Shown here piece by piece: positions 5,903-5,994 of a stretch of 5,994 nucleotides of DNA. The translations under genes were made by a program, and so were the position numbers. The DNA comes from DASQFU01 sp035632955 (GTDB lineage: Bacteria; Eisenbacteria; RBG-16-71-46): the NCBI GenBank assembly GCA_035632955.1, contig DASQFU010000044.1, positions 1 to 5,994 on the forward strand. Direction: 5' to 3'. How positions within the stretch are numbered: position 1 is the first letter of the stretch; each line of letters starts with the position of its first letter. Under the pieces are notes generated by a model that worked only from the letters and a program-made list of their open reading frames with translations, did not search any database and was not told the DNA's origin.

Positions 5903-5992
5903 TCAGTCCTTCATCGACGACTTGCCGTTCTCTTCGTCGTTCAGCCACGCCTGGTACGCCTTGAAGTCGAACGGCCGGCCGAGGAACTTCTC
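5903..5992 (-). CDS. C-terminal end of an unidentified protein, cut by the right edge
   Basis: The last 29 codons and the TGA stop (complement of 5903-5905) of a minus-strand gene are visible. The peptide runs from EKFLGRPFDFKAYQ to a hydrophilic end closing with SSMKD. The high third-position GC, sensible composition and 27-base gap to the next start with its own ribosome-binding site suggest real coding sequence and an operon with the membrane protein. It is too short for family assignment. Confidence 0.6.
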   Translation of the reverse strand, partial: EKFLGRPFDFKAYQAWLNDEENGKSSMKD

Positions 5993-5994
5993 GA

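Noticed and set aside
5319..5948. A 209-codon minus-strand frame parallel to the membrane-protein gene
   Set aside because: It is the +1 shadow of the membrane protein. The other frame has the hydrophobic segments, the ribosome-binding site and coding-like third positions.

Overview
The window is high-GC bacterial DNA, mostly a dense plus-strand operon. Genes are packed with 4-base overlaps (GTGA or ATGA) or zero spacing, and non-ATG starts are common. A 60-base sample of nadA (3541-3600) is 43/60 G+C. No gene here fixes the phylum. The combination (long-type NadA with a GFCSVH motif, a DUF2203 protein, an E2 with a His-Ala-Asp-rich core, GTG/TTG starts) would suit a soil or sediment lineage such as an uncultivated candidate phylum, Acidobacteria, Myxococcota or similar. 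That placement is inference only.

Layout, plus strand: (1) the 3' part of a 2-oxoacid dehydrogenase E2 acyltransferase, cut by the left window edge (1-872); (2) an unrecognised, probably exported 215-residue protein of clearly lower GC (869-1516); (3) lipB, octanoyltransferase (1513-2247); (4) an IscA/ErpA-type Fe-S carrier (2248-2610); (5) a DUF2203 protein (2607-3026); (6) nadA, quinolinate synthase, TTG start (3058-4212); (7) lipA, lipoyl synthase (4215-5318, start uncertain). Minus strand, converging on lipA: an unrecognised four-segment membrane protein (5315-5875), preceded upstream by the last 29 codons of another gene (5903-5992, continuing past the right edge). The two transcription units meet in a shared CTAG that contains both stop codons.

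The operon has a coherent theme. The E2 is a protein that must be lipoylated. LipB puts octanoate on its lipoyl domain. LipA inserts the two sulfurs, using and consuming Fe-S clusters, and an A-type carrier such as the one encoded here is the kind of protein that delivers clusters to LipA. NadA is a second Fe-S enzyme and starts de novo synthesis of NAD, the electron acceptor of the same dehydrogenase complexes. DUF2203 has no assigned function and sits translationally coupled between the carrier and the two Fe-S client enzymes. The exported protein between E2 and lipB does not fit this theme and differs in base composition.

I saw no tRNA, rRNA, CRISPR array, mobile element or phage gene. No stretch of 300 bases lacks a gene. 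Most genes are known families. The points worth a second look are the odd gene in the operon, the DUF2203 linkage, the LipA N-terminal extension, a GC hairpin on the nadA ribosome-binding site, and the overlapping convergent stop codons. I do not see convincing evidence of a wholly new system.
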